From the NCBI GenBank assembly GCA_021325515.1, contig JAJPHC010000024.1, positions 62,001 to 126,000 of the forward strand: a DNA stretch of 64,000 nt, in the 5' to 3' direction. Source of the stretch: Acidobacteriota bacterium (GTDB lineage: Bacteria; Acidobacteriota; Thermoanaerobaculia; Gp7-AA8). Made by a program: the position numbers and the translations under genes. Positions 1 to 8,087 of the stretch are shown here, in pieces; the first letter of the stretch is position 1, and the number at the start of each line of letters is the position of its first letter. Below the pieces are notes generated by a model. It saw only the letters and a list, made by a program, of their open reading frames with translations, searched no databases and was not told the origin of the DNA.

Positions 1-201
1 ATCATGACGGGAATGGGCGATGACGGAGCGGAGTCCATCCGGAAAGTGCGCGAGCGGGGAGGAAAAACGATCGCCGAATCGGCGGAAACCGCCATCATTT
101 TCGGTATGCCCGGCGAAGCGATCAAGACTGGCGCCATCGACGAAGTACTTCCGCTGCCGGAGATCCCGGCGGGCATCAGGCGGTTCTGCACCGGCGTGTA
201 G
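1..201 (+). CDS. cheB: Chemotaxis response regulator protein-glutamate methylesterase CheB, C-terminal fragment
   Basis: Partial gene, open at the left edge; only the last 66 codons are present. The remaining piece reads I-M-T-G-M-G-D-D-G-A and later I-F-G-M-P-G-E-A-I, which are the LTGMGxDG and xVFGMPxxA signatures near the end of the CheB methylesterase domain. CheB hydrolyses glutamyl methyl esters on chemoreceptors when its receiver domain is phosphorylated. The receiver domain and most of the catalytic triad lie outside the window. The next genes (a coiled-coil GAF protein and a CheY-like regulator) follow in the same direction, so this is probably the tail of a chemotaxis or chemosensory-like operon. 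The family call is secure; the pathway it serves cannot be seen. Confidence 0.9.
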   Translation: MMTGMGDDGAESIRKVRERGGKTIAESAETAIIFGMPGEAIKTGAIDEVLPLPEIPAGIRRFCTGV

Positions 202-269
202 GCCGTCCTGCACGTGACACGAACGGCTGAACCTATGTTAGTCTCAACGGGCCGCGTCCGAGGCAACTA

Positions 270-1091
270 ATGAGCGAAGAATCGAAAGCCGAGAAGTTCC
301 TCGAGCTGTTCAACAAGGGGAAAGAGTTCACGGAGGAACTGCTGCGCGAGAACCAGCGCCTCCGTTACCGCCTCGCCTCGATGGAGACTGAGCCTGCGAA
401 GAGCGGCGCCAGCACGGAAGAGATCCAGCGTCTGCGCGATCAGATCACGCAACTGACCGAGGAAAACAAGCGCATTCATGCCCGCTTCTCGGAGATCGAA
501 GAAGAGAACAAGGACTTCGCGAACCGCTACATCGAAATCGAAGAGCAGAACAACAACCTGGCGAACCTGTACGTCGCCAGCTATCAGTTGCACTCGACTC
601 TCGACTTCCGCGAAGTGATCCAGATCGTTCAGGAAATCGTCATCAACCTCATCGGTGCGGAAGCGTTCGCGATTCTGCTGCTCGACGAGAAGACGAACGA
701 ACTGAAGACCATCGCATCCGAGGGCGAAGACGTGATGCCCAACGTCGACCAGATCTCGATCCGTCTTGGCGACGGTGTGCTCGGTCAGGTGGCGAAGACG
801 GGCGAGAGCTATTACATCAATCAGGATCTGGACGCCAGCGCGGGCTCGATCACCATCGAGCGCCCGCTGGCCGCCGTTCCGCTGAAGATCAAGGAGCATG
901 TGATCGGCCTCATCGTGATCTACAAGCTCCTGCAGCAGAAGGACTCGTTCTCCGCTGTGGATTACGAGCTCTTCTCACTCCTCGCGGCGCATGCGGCGAC
1001 CGCGATTTTCTCGTCGAAACTCTATTCGCAGTCGGAGAGGAAGCTGAACACGATCCAGAGCTTCCTCGACCTGCTGACCACGACAAGCTGA
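270..1091 (+). CDS. Coiled-coil GAF domain sensor protein
   Basis: A 273-residue cytoplasmic protein with no signal peptide or membrane segment. Residues about 1-110 are rich in E, K, Q, L and N in heptad-like runs and should form a long coiled coil, probably for dimerisation. Residues about 115-260 form a GAF domain (motif around LGDGVLGQVAKTGES, then PLKIKEHVIGLIVIY), a fold that binds small ligands or acts as a redox or protein-interaction module. There is no kinase, GGDEF or output domain, so it is a stand-alone sensor or adaptor. A GAGG ribosome-binding site ends six bases before the ATG. It lies between cheB and a CheY-like regulator 15 bp downstream, suggesting a signal-input role in that chemosensory cluster. 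The ligand is unknown. Confidence 0.8.
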   Translation: MSEESKAEKFLELFNKGKEFTEELLRENQRLRYRLASMETEPAKSGASTEEIQRLRDQITQLTEENKRIHARFSEIEEENKDFANRYIEIEEQNNNLANLYVASYQLHSTLDFREVIQIVQEIVINLIGAEAFAILLLDEKTNELKTIASEGEDVMPNVDQISIRLGDGVLGQVAKTGESYYINQDLDASAGSITIERPLAAVPLKIKEHVIGLIVIYKLLQQKDSFSAVDYELFSLLAAHAATAIFSSKLYSQSERKLNTIQSFLDLLTTTS

Positions 1092-1112
1092 GGAAGAGGC
1101 CGAAAGTTGGGG

Positions 1113-1490
1113 ATGGATAACGCGAACTTCCTGGTCGTCGAAGACTCGCCGACCATGCGCCAGTTGATCTCGTTTTCGCTGAAGCGATTCAAGAACGCGA
1201 AGATCATCGAAGCAGTCGACGGCGTCGATGCGCTCAAGAAGCTCTCCGGCCCCGACAAGATCGATCTGATTCTGACCGACATCAACATGCCGGTCATGGA
1301 CGGATTGAAGCTGGTCTCGCTCGTGCGGCAGAACGCACAGCTCAAGGGCATTCCGATCATCATCATCACCACGGAAGGTGCTGAGGAAGATCGCGAGCGC
1401 GGCCTCGCGCTCGGCGCGAACGCTTACATCAGCAAGCCGATCCAGTCGTCGCATCTCATCAAGACGATCTCGGAACTGCTCGCCGTGTAG
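1113..1490 (+). CDS. CheY-like single-domain response regulator
   Basis: A 125-residue stand-alone receiver domain. The acidic pocket is E10-D11, the predicted phospho-acceptor is D56 (LILTDINMPVMDG), the switch threonine lies at 86-87 and the conserved lysine is K108 (YISKPI). It has no output domain and probably transmits by protein-protein contact, as CheY does. The ATG at 1113 is used here; a TTG at 1107 has better spacing to the AGGAAGAGG at 1091-1099, so the protein may carry two extra residues. It follows the GAF protein closely. The stop codon TAG is part of the GTGTAG end of a palindromic repeat element at 1485-1557, so the gene terminus coincides with the repeat boundary. Confidence 0.88.
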   Translation: MDNANFLVVEDSPTMRQLISFSLKRFKNAKIIEAVDGVDALKKLSGPDKIDLILTDINMPVMDGLKLVSLVRQNAQLKGIPIIIITTEGAEEDRERGLALGANAYISKPIQSSHLIKTISELLAV

Positions 1491-1557
1491 GACAGGCGCC
1501 CCCGCCTGTCCTTTCTGCCGGCGTCGAGTTGGACAGGCGAGGGCGCCTGTCCTACAC
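1485..1557. repeat. REP-like element, GTGTAGGACAGGCG family, paired inverted units
   Basis: Two units in inverted orientation separated by a short spacer. Each unit is itself a near-palindrome (GGACAGGCG, three bases, CGCCTGTCC), and the outer ends GTGTAGG and CCTACAC are complementary. Other copies occur at 9306-9404, 12724-12792 and 13667-13738. The element lies between two converging genes: its left GTGTAG supplies the stop codon of the upstream regulator and its right end abuts the stop of the M16 protease. It could act as a bidirectional terminator or mRNA end stabiliser. The family is typical of RAYT-mobilised REP/BIME sequences, but no transposase is in the window. Confidence 0.85.
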
Positions 1558-4500
1558 CTACGGCATCCAGAAGTCTCTGGCGTAGAGCCGGAACAATCTC
1601 GTGTCCGGTTCCGCGGCCCGAATGTACCGGTCGAAGGCATCGAGCTGCTTGTCCGGGCCGATCGCGAAGTACTGCGCGTTGGCGACGTCGCGCGCATGGA
1701 CGCTCGTGCTGTACTCCGGAATCGCGCGCGCATACACCGCGTCGCGGCGATCGAAGAGGAGGTCGCCGAGCTTCGGATCCTTCCGCAATTCGAGAATCGA
1801 CTCGCGGAATTTGCGCACCTCATCGGGCGGCATCCCGTCGGCGAGATTCGCAGCCATCGCTTCGGCGCGCGTCTCGTACGTCTGCGACGAGCGGAACTCG
1901 CCGAAGGCCTGCGCGATCGTGTAGTCGACGAGTGACGTATCGCGCGGCGAGCCTTTGATGGTATCGATCACGAAGCGGAGCGTCTGCGGGATCTCCGGCG
2001 TCCGCTCGGCGTAGTAGCCGATGCGTCCGTCGGAAAGACTTCCGCGGATTCCGTTGCTGTAGGCGAGGCCGGCGCCGATCGTCCTGATGAAGATGCCGTG
2101 CGCCCCGCCGCCGCCGTAGAGCCGCGAAGAGAGGAAGTCGATCTGCTTCTGCCGGTCGGCGAAATCGGAGTAGTGCGCGAGCGGCACGGACGTGATGATC
2201 ACGCCGCCCTTCATGTTCGGCGCGAAGAGCCCGACGTAGTACGGAGCTCCGCTGTCGTGCTCTGCGAGGCGAGCGTCGATTGCGCGCGTCGCAGGATACG
2301 AAACGGTCTCCGCCGGCGTGTCGCTGAGGGACGCGATGAGCGAGGCGATCTGCGGCGCGATGTTCTTCTGCATCGTGCTCGAGCCGGCCATCCACATGCG
2401 CGCGTTTGCGCGGTGCAGAATCGCGCGCCGCGTTTCGTCGAGTGCCGCCAGCGCCGCGGCGGGCAGCGTCGCGAGATCCTGCCGGATCGCGGAGGCGAGA
2501 TAGGCGACGTCGCCGGCGAGTGTCGCGTCGGGGATCTCGTTGAGCGACAGATCGAGATCTTTCATCGCTTCCTTCACGATCGCCGGCGCATCGCTCTTCG
2601 CCGTCAGTTGTGCTTCGAGCTCCGCCCGCGTCGTCACTTTGAGGTTGGCGAGGAATGCGTTGAGCGCCTCCTTGTCGGCAGGCGTGGCGTCCTTCAGCAT
2701 CCACTTCAGGCGCAGTGCGTTGTGCTCGCGCGTGAAGATCGAATCGGCGGCGAGATAGAGCGGGCTCGACTGCATCCGGTACGCGTTGGAGGGATTGAGC
2801 ACCCACGATTCTTCCGAGCCGAGAGGTGCATTGCGCAGACGCGCGAGCTCCTGATCGACCACGTCGCGGATGCGCGGCAGATTCTCCGGTCTCCAGTCGG
2901 GATGATTGAGCGCCAGCGACATCCACTCGATCGCGCGGCGCACTTCCTTCTCGCCGATCCCCGAGCCGCGCAGGGCGAGCTCGACGCGGTTCGTTCGCGG
3001 ATTGACCGACCAGTTGGCGTCGAGCGAGAGGATCTCCTTGCGCAGCCGCTCGCTCATCTCATCCCACGAGACCGGCTTCCCGTTCTCGATCACGCCGACG
3101 CGCGTGAGCAGCAGCGGCAGCAGCGACACGTACCGGAGGTGATCGGCCGGCACGGTGTTCGCGCGCAGTGCCAGACCGGCTTGCGCGCTCGTCATGTTTT
3201 CGAATCGCGAGGCGACCATCGGCACGCCGCTGATCGTCGATGAGCTGTACTGCAGTTGATCGTCGAGCGTCATCGGGGGCGATTTCACGAATGGCGTCCG
3301 CGCGACGTTCTTCGCCTCTTCGTCGATGCGATTCGAAGCTTCGTCGTACTCCTTCGAATAACGGCGCAGCGCTTCCTGCGTATCGGTCACGCCGTACTGT
3401 TTTGCGAGCCGCGCGGCTTCGGCGTTTGCACGCGCCACGCGCTCCGTCTCTTCGCGCGCGGCGAGTGCCTGCGACGGTTTGACGGCGACGACGTAGGGCT
3501 CGACGTGTGCGAGCTGCGCGCGCGTCAGCAGTTCGCGCCAGACGTTCTTCGATGCCGCGAGCTGTTTCCGCGCGTTCTCCGTCTCCGGCTTCATCGTCAC
3601 CGACTTGTGGAACACCGGTGCCCGTGCCAGCTCGAAGAGATGATCCATCCAGGAGGAGTGCGTGTTGCGCGCGCCGAAGCGCGGCGGGGTGTTCACGAAT
3701 TTCGCGAGATCGCGCTCACGCTCGACGAGCCGGCTTTCGACGCGATCGTTGAACTGCTTCAGTTCGTGGGAGCCGTCCGGCAGACTCGCGATGCGGTCGA
3801 TCTCGGCCATGACCTTCGCCCGGATCCCGGCGAGATTCTCCGGAGTCAGATTCGAAACGGCGACGTCCGTGAAGACGATCGTCACCGGCTGTCCCGGCTG
3901 CTCTTCGAAGTCGTTGAAGATCGATCGGGCGCCGATGTCCATCACGCGCGTCGAGCTGTCGATGAACATCTTGTAGAGGTTCGAAGTCGCGTCGCTCGCG
4001 ATGTTGTCGAGGAACAGCTGCAGGAGCACGACGTCGTTGACCGGCAGGTCGCGTGTTGCGGGCCACGTCAGCGCGACGGGACTCGGCTGCTGCTCGTTCT
4101 TCTGCGGATACTCGACGATCTCGATCTTTCCCGGAGGTGCAGGCTGCGCCTTCGGCAGGGAAGCGAATGTCTTCGTTTTCCGCGTCGAAGCCTCGGGCTC
4201 GACCGCGCGAAGGATCGCGGCGGTGCGTCTCAGCACTTCGTCGATCGGCAGGCTGTCCGGCACCGCGACGATCGAGCCCATGTTCGCGAGGTAGTAGTTC
4301 TCGTCGTGGAATCGCCGGATGTCTTCCGGCTTCATGGTGCGGATGCCGGACGGCTCGCCGCCCGATTCGAACGAGAGGGGATGCGCCGGTCCGTAGAGAA
4401 TCTGATTCAGCCGCAGGAAGAGCGTGAAGTACGGCTGCGGCATCGACGACATCATCTCGTTGTAGACGGTTCCCTTTTCTTCGAGCCGCAGCGTCTTGTC

Positions 4501-5019
4501 GGGATTTTCCGTCACGCCGAAGTTGCGGACTTCGCGGCGGATCTCTTCGTCGCTGTAGTTCGGGTGCAGCAGAGCGTTGAGCTGCGCGCGGTAGAGCTCG
4601 AAGAAGACATCCGGTCCGGCAGGCGTCGAGAAGTGATAGCTCGTGCGCCATTGCTGCGTGAAGGCGTTCATCTCGCCGAGCGACATCGTCAGCGCCGCCG
4701 AGTAGGCGCGGCCGACCGTTCCCTTCCCGAGCAGGAGATGCTCCTGCGTGTGCGGCTCGCCCTGCGTTGAGACCGGGAAGGAGTTCACCCAGGTGTAGGC
4801 CTGCGGCACCGACTCGATGCGCAGCAGATCGAGCGTGAAACCGCTGCGCCGGTGGACGAACTGCGCGCCCATCGGCTTGTTCGCATCGTTGAGATAGATC
4901 GCGTTGACGCGAAATCCCTCGACATCCTGATTCTTCGTCAGCTTCTCGAGATCGACTTCGGAGGCGTAGAGCAGGGTGGTCATGCAGCAGAGGAGGAACG
5001 CGCTGAGGATCGCTCGCAT
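1558..5019 (-). CDS. Secreted M16-family zinc metallopeptidase (presequence protease/M16C-like)
   Basis: About 1,153 residues, the two-half length expected of M16C/PreP-like proteases. The inverted zinc motif HxxEH is present as HTQEH at about residues 90-94. The start used is an internal ATG that begins a signal peptide (MRAILSAFLLCCMTTLLYAS); an in-frame upstream extension to 5079 lacks signal character and overlaps the divergent promoter region. Export to the periplasm or outside is therefore likely. Family members degrade unfolded peptides inside a closed chamber; the substrate here is unknown. A TACAAT hexamer on the minus strand at 5026-5031 lies only six bases before the ATG, so the mRNA may be nearly leaderless. 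It is divergent from the ferredoxin gene, and its 3' end abuts a repeat element. Confidence 0.86.
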   Translation of the reverse strand: MRAILSAFLLCCMTTLLYASEVDLEKLTKNQDVEGFRVNAIYLNDANKPMGAQFVHRRSGFTLDLLRIESVPQAYTWVNSFPVSTQGEPHTQEHLLLGKGTVGRAYSAALTMSLGEMNAFTQQWRTSYHFSTPAGPDVFFELYRAQLNALLHPNYSDEEIRREVRNFGVTENPDKTLRLEEKGTVYNEMMSSMPQPYFTLFLRLNQILYGPAHPLSFESGGEPSGIRTMKPEDIRRFHDENYYLANMGSIVAVPDSLPIDEVLRRTAAILRAVEPEASTRKTKTFASLPKAQPAPPGKIEIVEYPQKNEQQPSPVALTWPATRDLPVNDVVLLQLFLDNIASDATSNLYKMFIDSSTRVMDIGARSIFNDFEEQPGQPVTIVFTDVAVSNLTPENLAGIRAKVMAEIDRIASLPDGSHELKQFNDRVESRLVERERDLAKFVNTPPRFGARNTHSSWMDHLFELARAPVFHKSVTMKPETENARKQLAASKNVWRELLTRAQLAHVEPYVVAVKPSQALAAREETERVARANAEAARLAKQYGVTDTQEALRRYSKEYDEASNRIDEEAKNVARTPFVKSPPMTLDDQLQYSSSTISGVPMVASRFENMTSAQAGLALRANTVPADHLRYVSLLPLLLTRVGVIENGKPVSWDEMSERLRKEILSLDANWSVNPRTNRVELALRGSGIGEKEVRRAIEWMSLALNHPDWRPENLPRIRDVVDQELARLRNAPLGSEESWVLNPSNAYRMQSSPLYLAADSIFTREHNALRLKWMLKDATPADKEALNAFLANLKVTTRAELEAQLTAKSDAPAIVKEAMKDLDLSLNEIPDATLAGDVAYLASAIRQDLATLPAAALAALDETRRAILHRANARMWMAGSSTMQKNIAPQIASLIASLSDTPAETVSYPATRAIDARLAEHDSGAPYYVGLFAPNMKGGVIITSVPLAHYSDFADRQKQIDFLSSRLYGGGGAHGIFIRTIGAGLAYSNGIRGSLSDGRIGYYAERTPEIPQTLRFVIDTIKGSPRDTSLVDYTIAQAFGEFRSSQTYETRAEAMAANLADGMPPDEVRKFRESILELRKDPKLGDLLFDRRDAVYARAIPEYSTSVHARDVANAQYFAIGPDKQLDAFDRYIRAAEPDTRLFRLYARDFWMP

Positions 5020-5062
5020 GCGCGGATTGTATTTGTGCGGCGTGCCGGAGTAACCCGATGTT

Positions 5063-5075
5063 GTAAACTGTTTAC
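5063..5075. promoter_or_regulatory. Perfect GTAAAC-T-GTTTAC palindrome in a divergent intergenic region
   Basis: Thirteen bases with perfect dyad symmetry around a central T lie in the 65-bp gap between the divergent M16 protease (start 5019) and ferredoxin (start 5085), ten bases before the ferredoxin ATG. The size and position suit a dimeric repressor operator. The regulator is unknown, and no other copy was noticed in the window. Confidence 0.4.
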
Positions 5076-5084
5076 CCAAACGGC

Positions 5085-5558
5085 ATGCCTCATTTCATCA
5101 CCGACAAATGCATCGGGTGCGGCGTTTGCGAAATCAAATGCCCGACCAACACGATCTGGGGCGAGCAGAAGGGGCAGTTCTACATCCACCCCGACCGCTG
5201 CATCGACTGTTCCGTCTGCGGCATCTATTGCCCCGTCGATGCGATCCAGAATCAGCATGGCGACTTCATCCCTCGCGTAAAACCGAAGGAGATTCCGAAA
5301 GCCGAGGTCATCAAGGAGCTCTGTACGGGGTGCGAGTTCTGTGTCGACATCTGTCCGTTCGAGTGCATCCGCATGATCGATGCCGAGGACGAGACGCTGG
5401 CGAATCACTACAAAATCGCCTTCGTCGACAAGAACAAGTGCGTCGCATGCAGGCTCTGCGAATCGGTGTGCGACAAGGACGCGATCGTCGTCCCCGAGGC
5501 TCCGACGCAGCTCAAGACGTATCTGCCGGACTTCGTGGTATCGGGAACCGGCCGCTAG
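5085..5558 (+). CDS. Four-cluster [4Fe-4S] ferredoxin-type protein
   Basis: A 157-residue soluble protein containing four CxxCxxCxxxC/P motifs: CIGCGVCEIKCP, CIDCSVCGIYCP, CTGCEFCVDICP and CVACRLCESVCD. This arrangement predicts four [4Fe-4S] clusters in two bacterioferredoxin-like halves, as in electron-transfer subunits of oxidoreductases. No catalytic partner is encoded next to it: upstream is a divergent protease and downstream a HEAT-repeat protein. It is therefore best described as a free polyferredoxin electron carrier. A perfect palindrome lies just upstream of its start. The TAG stop directly precedes an AT-rich inverted repeat element. Confidence 0.85.
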   Translation: MPHFITDKCIGCGVCEIKCPTNTIWGEQKGQFYIHPDRCIDCSVCGIYCPVDAIQNQHGDFIPRVKPKEIPKAEVIKELCTGCEFCVDICPFECIRMIDAEDETLANHYKIAFVDKNKCVACRLCESVCDKDAIVVPEAPTQLKTYLPDFVVSGTGR

Positions 5559-5658
5559 GAGCGAAATTGAAAATTGAAAATTGAAAATTGGAAATGAGAC
5601 CGAGGCTTTGACAATTTTCAATTTTCAATTTTCAATTTTCAATTTTCAATTCCGCTCC
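5558..5658. repeat. AT-rich inverted repeat built from AATTGAAA units
   Basis: Left arm: about four tandem AATTGAAA-type units. Right arm: about five TTTCAATT units. The outer flanks GGAGCG and CGCTCC are also complementary, so the whole 101-bp block can fold into one long hairpin. It starts on the last base of the ferredoxin stop codon and ends one base before the ATG of the HEAT-repeat gene. The base composition differs sharply from the GC-rich surroundings. A second copy lies at 6492-6588, on the other side of the same gene. Confidence 0.9.
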
Positions 5659-6501
5659 ATGACCGATCTTCCCAAAGAGTCGCCCCGCACGATCCTCTTT
5701 CAGTTTGTCATTTTCCCGCTTGGGATCGTGGCGATCGGCGTCGGCATTTTTCTGCTGTTCGGGCTGCTTGCCACGGAGAAGAGCTCGATTCCCGATTACC
5801 TGAACGAGATCCGGTCGGGCAGTGCGCATGAGCGGGGCCATGCGGCCTATCAACTGTCGCGCTCGATCAATCGCGGTGAGGCGAAGAAGTACCCGAACCT
5901 CGAGCAGCAGGTCGCGTCGATCTACACGCAGTCGAAGAATGACGATCCGCGGATCCGCCAATATCTCGCGCTCGTCCTCGGCAAGCTCGAGGACAAGCGA
6001 GCGACGCCGGTGCTGCTCGACGGACTCAGCGACAAGGAGGCCGAGTCGCGCCTCTACGCGATCGTCGCCCTCGGCGAGCTGCGCGATCCGAGCGCAGTCC
6101 CGGCGCTGATCGCGGCGACGAAGGATGAGGACAAGGATGTCCGCAAGACAGCCGCGTTCGCTCTGGGTGAGATCGGCGATGCCCGCGCCGTGGATCCGCT
6201 CGCGGCCCTCGCCGAGGATCAGATTGCGGATGTCCGCTTCAATGCGGCGATGGCGCTGGCGCGATTTCACGACAAGCGCGCCCTCGGTCCGTTACGCGAG
6301 ATGCTCGATCGCTCCCGGCTGACGGCCTCGCACATGCGTGAGGATCAGGTCGAAGACGCGATGATCATGGCGATGGAGCCGTACGCGAAGCTCGCCGGTG
6401 CCGAAGCGCGCCCCGAGCTGGAGAAACTCTCGCACAGCGACCCGAGTCTGCGCGTGCAGGACGCCGCGAAACAAGCGGTGGCCGCGGCGGCGCGAAATTG
6501 A
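5659..6501 (+). CDS. Membrane-anchored HEAT-repeat protein
   Basis: About 280 residues. An N-terminal hydrophobic segment (about residues 13-35) should anchor the protein in the inner membrane. The rest consists of PBS-lyase-type HEAT repeats, visible as repeated units such as TPVLLDGLSDKEAESRLYAI, VPALIAATKDEDKDVRKTAA and VDPLAALAEDQIADVRFNAA. HEAT repeats form a curved protein-binding scaffold; no catalytic residues are evident. A longer ORF begins at 5581 but its first 26 residues are translated repeat DNA, so the ATG at 5659 is chosen. It is flanked on both sides by copies of the AATTGAAA element, and its TGA stop is inside the downstream copy. It sits just before the respiratory block but probably has its own transcript. 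Confidence 0.75.
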   Translation: MTDLPKESPRTILFQFVIFPLGIVAIGVGIFLLFGLLATEKSSIPDYLNEIRSGSAHERGHAAYQLSRSINRGEAKKYPNLEQQVASIYTQSKNDDPRIRQYLALVLGKLEDKRATPVLLDGLSDKEAESRLYAIVALGELRDPSAVPALIAATKDEDKDVRKTAAFALGEIGDARAVDPLAALAEDQIADVRFNAAMALARFHDKRALGPLREMLDRSRLTASHMREDQVEDAMIMAMEPYAKLAGAEARPELEKLSHSDPSLRVQDAAKQAVAAAARN

Positions 6502-6588
6502 AAAATTGAAAATTGAAAATTGAAAATGACGAGATGAGTCAACCCTCCGTTTCATTTTCAATTTTCAATTTTCAATTTTCAATTTCAC
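6492..6588. repeat. Second AATTGAAA inverted repeat element
   Basis: Left arm of about four AATTGAAA-type units and right arm of about five TTTCAATT units, separated by about 30 bp of unrelated sequence. The TGA stop codon of the HEAT-repeat gene (6499-6501) is formed by the AATTGA of the first unit, and the final Asn codon AAT also comes from it. Same family as 5558-5658. Confidence 0.88.
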
Positions 6589-6590
6589 CC

Positions 6591-6611
6591 GGTGACAACT
6601 GTCACCTTTTT
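6591..6611 (+). terminator. Compact intrinsic terminator candidate
   Basis: GGTGAC, a four-base loop AACT, GTCACC, then TTTTT. This is a short GC-containing stem followed by a U-run, placed after the AT-rich inverted repeat downstream of the HEAT-repeat gene and immediately before the -35 of the Rieske promoter candidate. The same dyad could alternatively be an operator for the respiratory block. Confidence 0.5.
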
Positions 6612-6613
6612 CG

Positions 6614-6642
6614 TTGACACGCCTCACTGATCGAGCGATAGT
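6614..6642 (+). promoter_or_regulatory. Sigma70-like promoter candidate for the respiratory block
   Basis: A perfect -35 TTGACA at 6614-6619, a 17-bp spacer and a -10-like GATAGT at 6637-6642. Transcription would start near 6649, about 27 bp before the ATG of the Rieske gene at 6676. The perfect -35, optimal spacing and position make it the likely start of the 14-kb respiratory transcript; the -10 matches only four of six consensus bases. Confidence 0.55.
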
Positions 6643-6675
6643 AGCGCCACCGGAAGCAACAGAACTCGGCTCCCG

Positions 6676-7248
6676 ATGTCGGAAGAAATCACGCCATATC
6701 AGGTGGTTCCGAAGACGCCCCTCGCGGGCAGCGCCGCGGCGGAAATCCGCGATCAGGGGGAGATTTCTCGACGCAGTTTCCCCTGGGTCCTCACCATCGC
6801 CTGGACGACGCTCAGCGCCGCGCTCGGCGGTCTCGCCAGCATCCTCGGCCGCTTCCTTTTTCCCAACGTCCTCTTCGAACCGGTGCAGAAATTCAAGGCC
6901 GGGCCGCCGGGCGATTACTCGGTCGGCGAAGTCGACGAACGGTGGAAGGACAAGTACGGCATCTGGATCGTGCGCAACGAAGAGATGATGTATGCGCTGA
7001 TCACCGTCTGCACCCATCTCGGCTGCACGCCCAACTGGCTTCCCTCGCAGAACAAGTTCAAATGCCCCTGCCACGGGAGTGGCTACTACCGGACCGGAGT
7101 GAATTTCGAAGGTCCCGCGCCGCGTCCTCTGGAGCGCGCGAAGATCTTCATCGATCCTGCCGACGGCCAGATCGTCGTCGACAAGTCGGTGCAGTTCCAT
7201 CAGGAACGCGGAGAGTGGACGAATCCTGATTCGTTTTTGAAAGTCTGA
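6676..7248 (+). CDS. Rieske [2Fe-2S] protein of a cytochrome bc/b6-type complex
   Basis: A 190-residue protein with the two Rieske cluster-binding boxes, CTHLGC at 112-117 and CPCHGS at 130-135. C112/H114 and C130/H133 should ligate the [2Fe-2S] centre; C117 and C132 should form the stabilising disulfide. An N-terminal stretch (about residues 35-62), preceded by a twin arginine (S-R-R-S-F), is the membrane anchor and fits Tat export. The protein takes electrons from quinol at the Qo site and hands them to the c-type cytochrome. It heads the block followed by the cytochrome b subunits. A TTGACA promoter candidate lies upstream. Confidence 0.95.
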   Translation: MSEEITPYQVVPKTPLAGSAAAEIRDQGEISRRSFPWVLTIAWTTLSAALGGLASILGRFLFPNVLFEPVQKFKAGPPGDYSVGEVDERWKDKYGIWIVRNEEMMYALITVCTHLGCTPNWLPSQNKFKCPCHGSGYYRTGVNFEGPAPRPLERAKIFIDPADGQIVVDKSVQFHQERGEWTNPDSFLKV

Positions 7249-7291
7249 AATCGGGCTCGCGGTCACAAACCCGCGCAACCTTGGGGAGAGA

Positions 7292-8077
7292 ATGGCGAAT
7301 CTGCGGAAATTACAGGAAGAAATCGTCAACTCGCAGATCTGGAAGTCGATCTTTCGCGTCGGCATCCCCAACACGAACCGCAAGCGAGTCCTCGCCGTTC
7401 TCGGCTCGCTGATCCTTCATCTGCATCCGGTCAAGGTCCGCCGCTCCGGCGTCCGCATGTCCTATACGTGGTGCATGGGCGGCACGTCGTTCTTCCTCTT
7501 TCTCGTCGAAACGGTCACCGGCCTGCTGCTGATGTTCTATTACCGGCCGACGATCGAGTACGCCTATCCCGACATCATGGACCTGCGCGAGCAGGCGCCG
7601 TTCGGCATCATGCGCGAGATGCACCGCTGGGGTGCACACGCGATGGTCATCGCGGTCTGGCTTCACATGTTCCGCGTCTTCATGACCGGCTCGTACAAAC
7701 CGCCGCGCGAGTTCAACTGGAACGTCGGCGTCGTCCTCCTCGTGCTCACGCTGCTGCTCTCCTTCACCGGCTATCTGCTGCCGTGGGATCAGCTCGCGAT
7801 CTGGGCCATCACGGTCGGATCGAACATGGCGCGCGCAACTCCCGGCGCCGGCAACGAAGGGCCCATGTCCGGCTTGATCAAGCTGGGAGACGTGCGTCTG
7901 ATCCATGCCGGCGACGACGCCCGCTTCGCGCTCATCGGCGGGCGAAGTATCGGGCCGTCGACGCTGCTGCGCTTCTACGTGCTGCACTGCATGGCAATCC
8001 CGTTAGCCGCGGGATTCCTGATGGCGATTCACTTCTGGCGCGTCCGAAAAGACGGCGGCATCTCGGGGCCGATGTGA
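7292..8077 (+). CDS. Cytochrome b6-like N-terminal cytochrome b subunit
   Basis: A 261-residue membrane protein equivalent to the four-helix heme-binding half of cytochrome b (split b6 form). Heme ligands are H111 and H125 in one helix (motif MHRWGAHAM to WLHMFR) and H232 and H247 in another. The second pair has fourteen intervening residues, the b6 spacing rather than the mitochondrial/proteobacterial thirteen. A 50-residue basic N-terminal extension precedes the first helix. Together with the Rieske protein and the next gene it forms the quinol-oxidising core. It is separated from the Rieske gene by 43 bp and from the next gene by 10 bp, so the three are surely co-transcribed. Confidence 0.93.
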   Translation: MANLRKLQEEIVNSQIWKSIFRVGIPNTNRKRVLAVLGSLILHLHPVKVRRSGVRMSYTWCMGGTSFFLFLVETVTGLLLMFYYRPTIEYAYPDIMDLREQAPFGIMREMHRWGAHAMVIAVWLHMFRVFMTGSYKPPREFNWNVGVVLLVLTLLLSFTGYLLPWDQLAIWAITVGSNMARATPGAGNEGPMSGLIKLGDVRLIHAGDDARFALIGGRSIGPSTLLRFYVLHCMAIPLAAGFLMAIHFWRVRKDGGISGPM

Positions 8078-8087
8078 GGAGGAATCG

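Noticed and set aside
6591-6606. GGTGACA...TGTCACC as an operator only
   Set aside because: The same bases form a hairpin followed by TTTTT, so a terminator reading is at least as good; it is listed as a terminator candidate.
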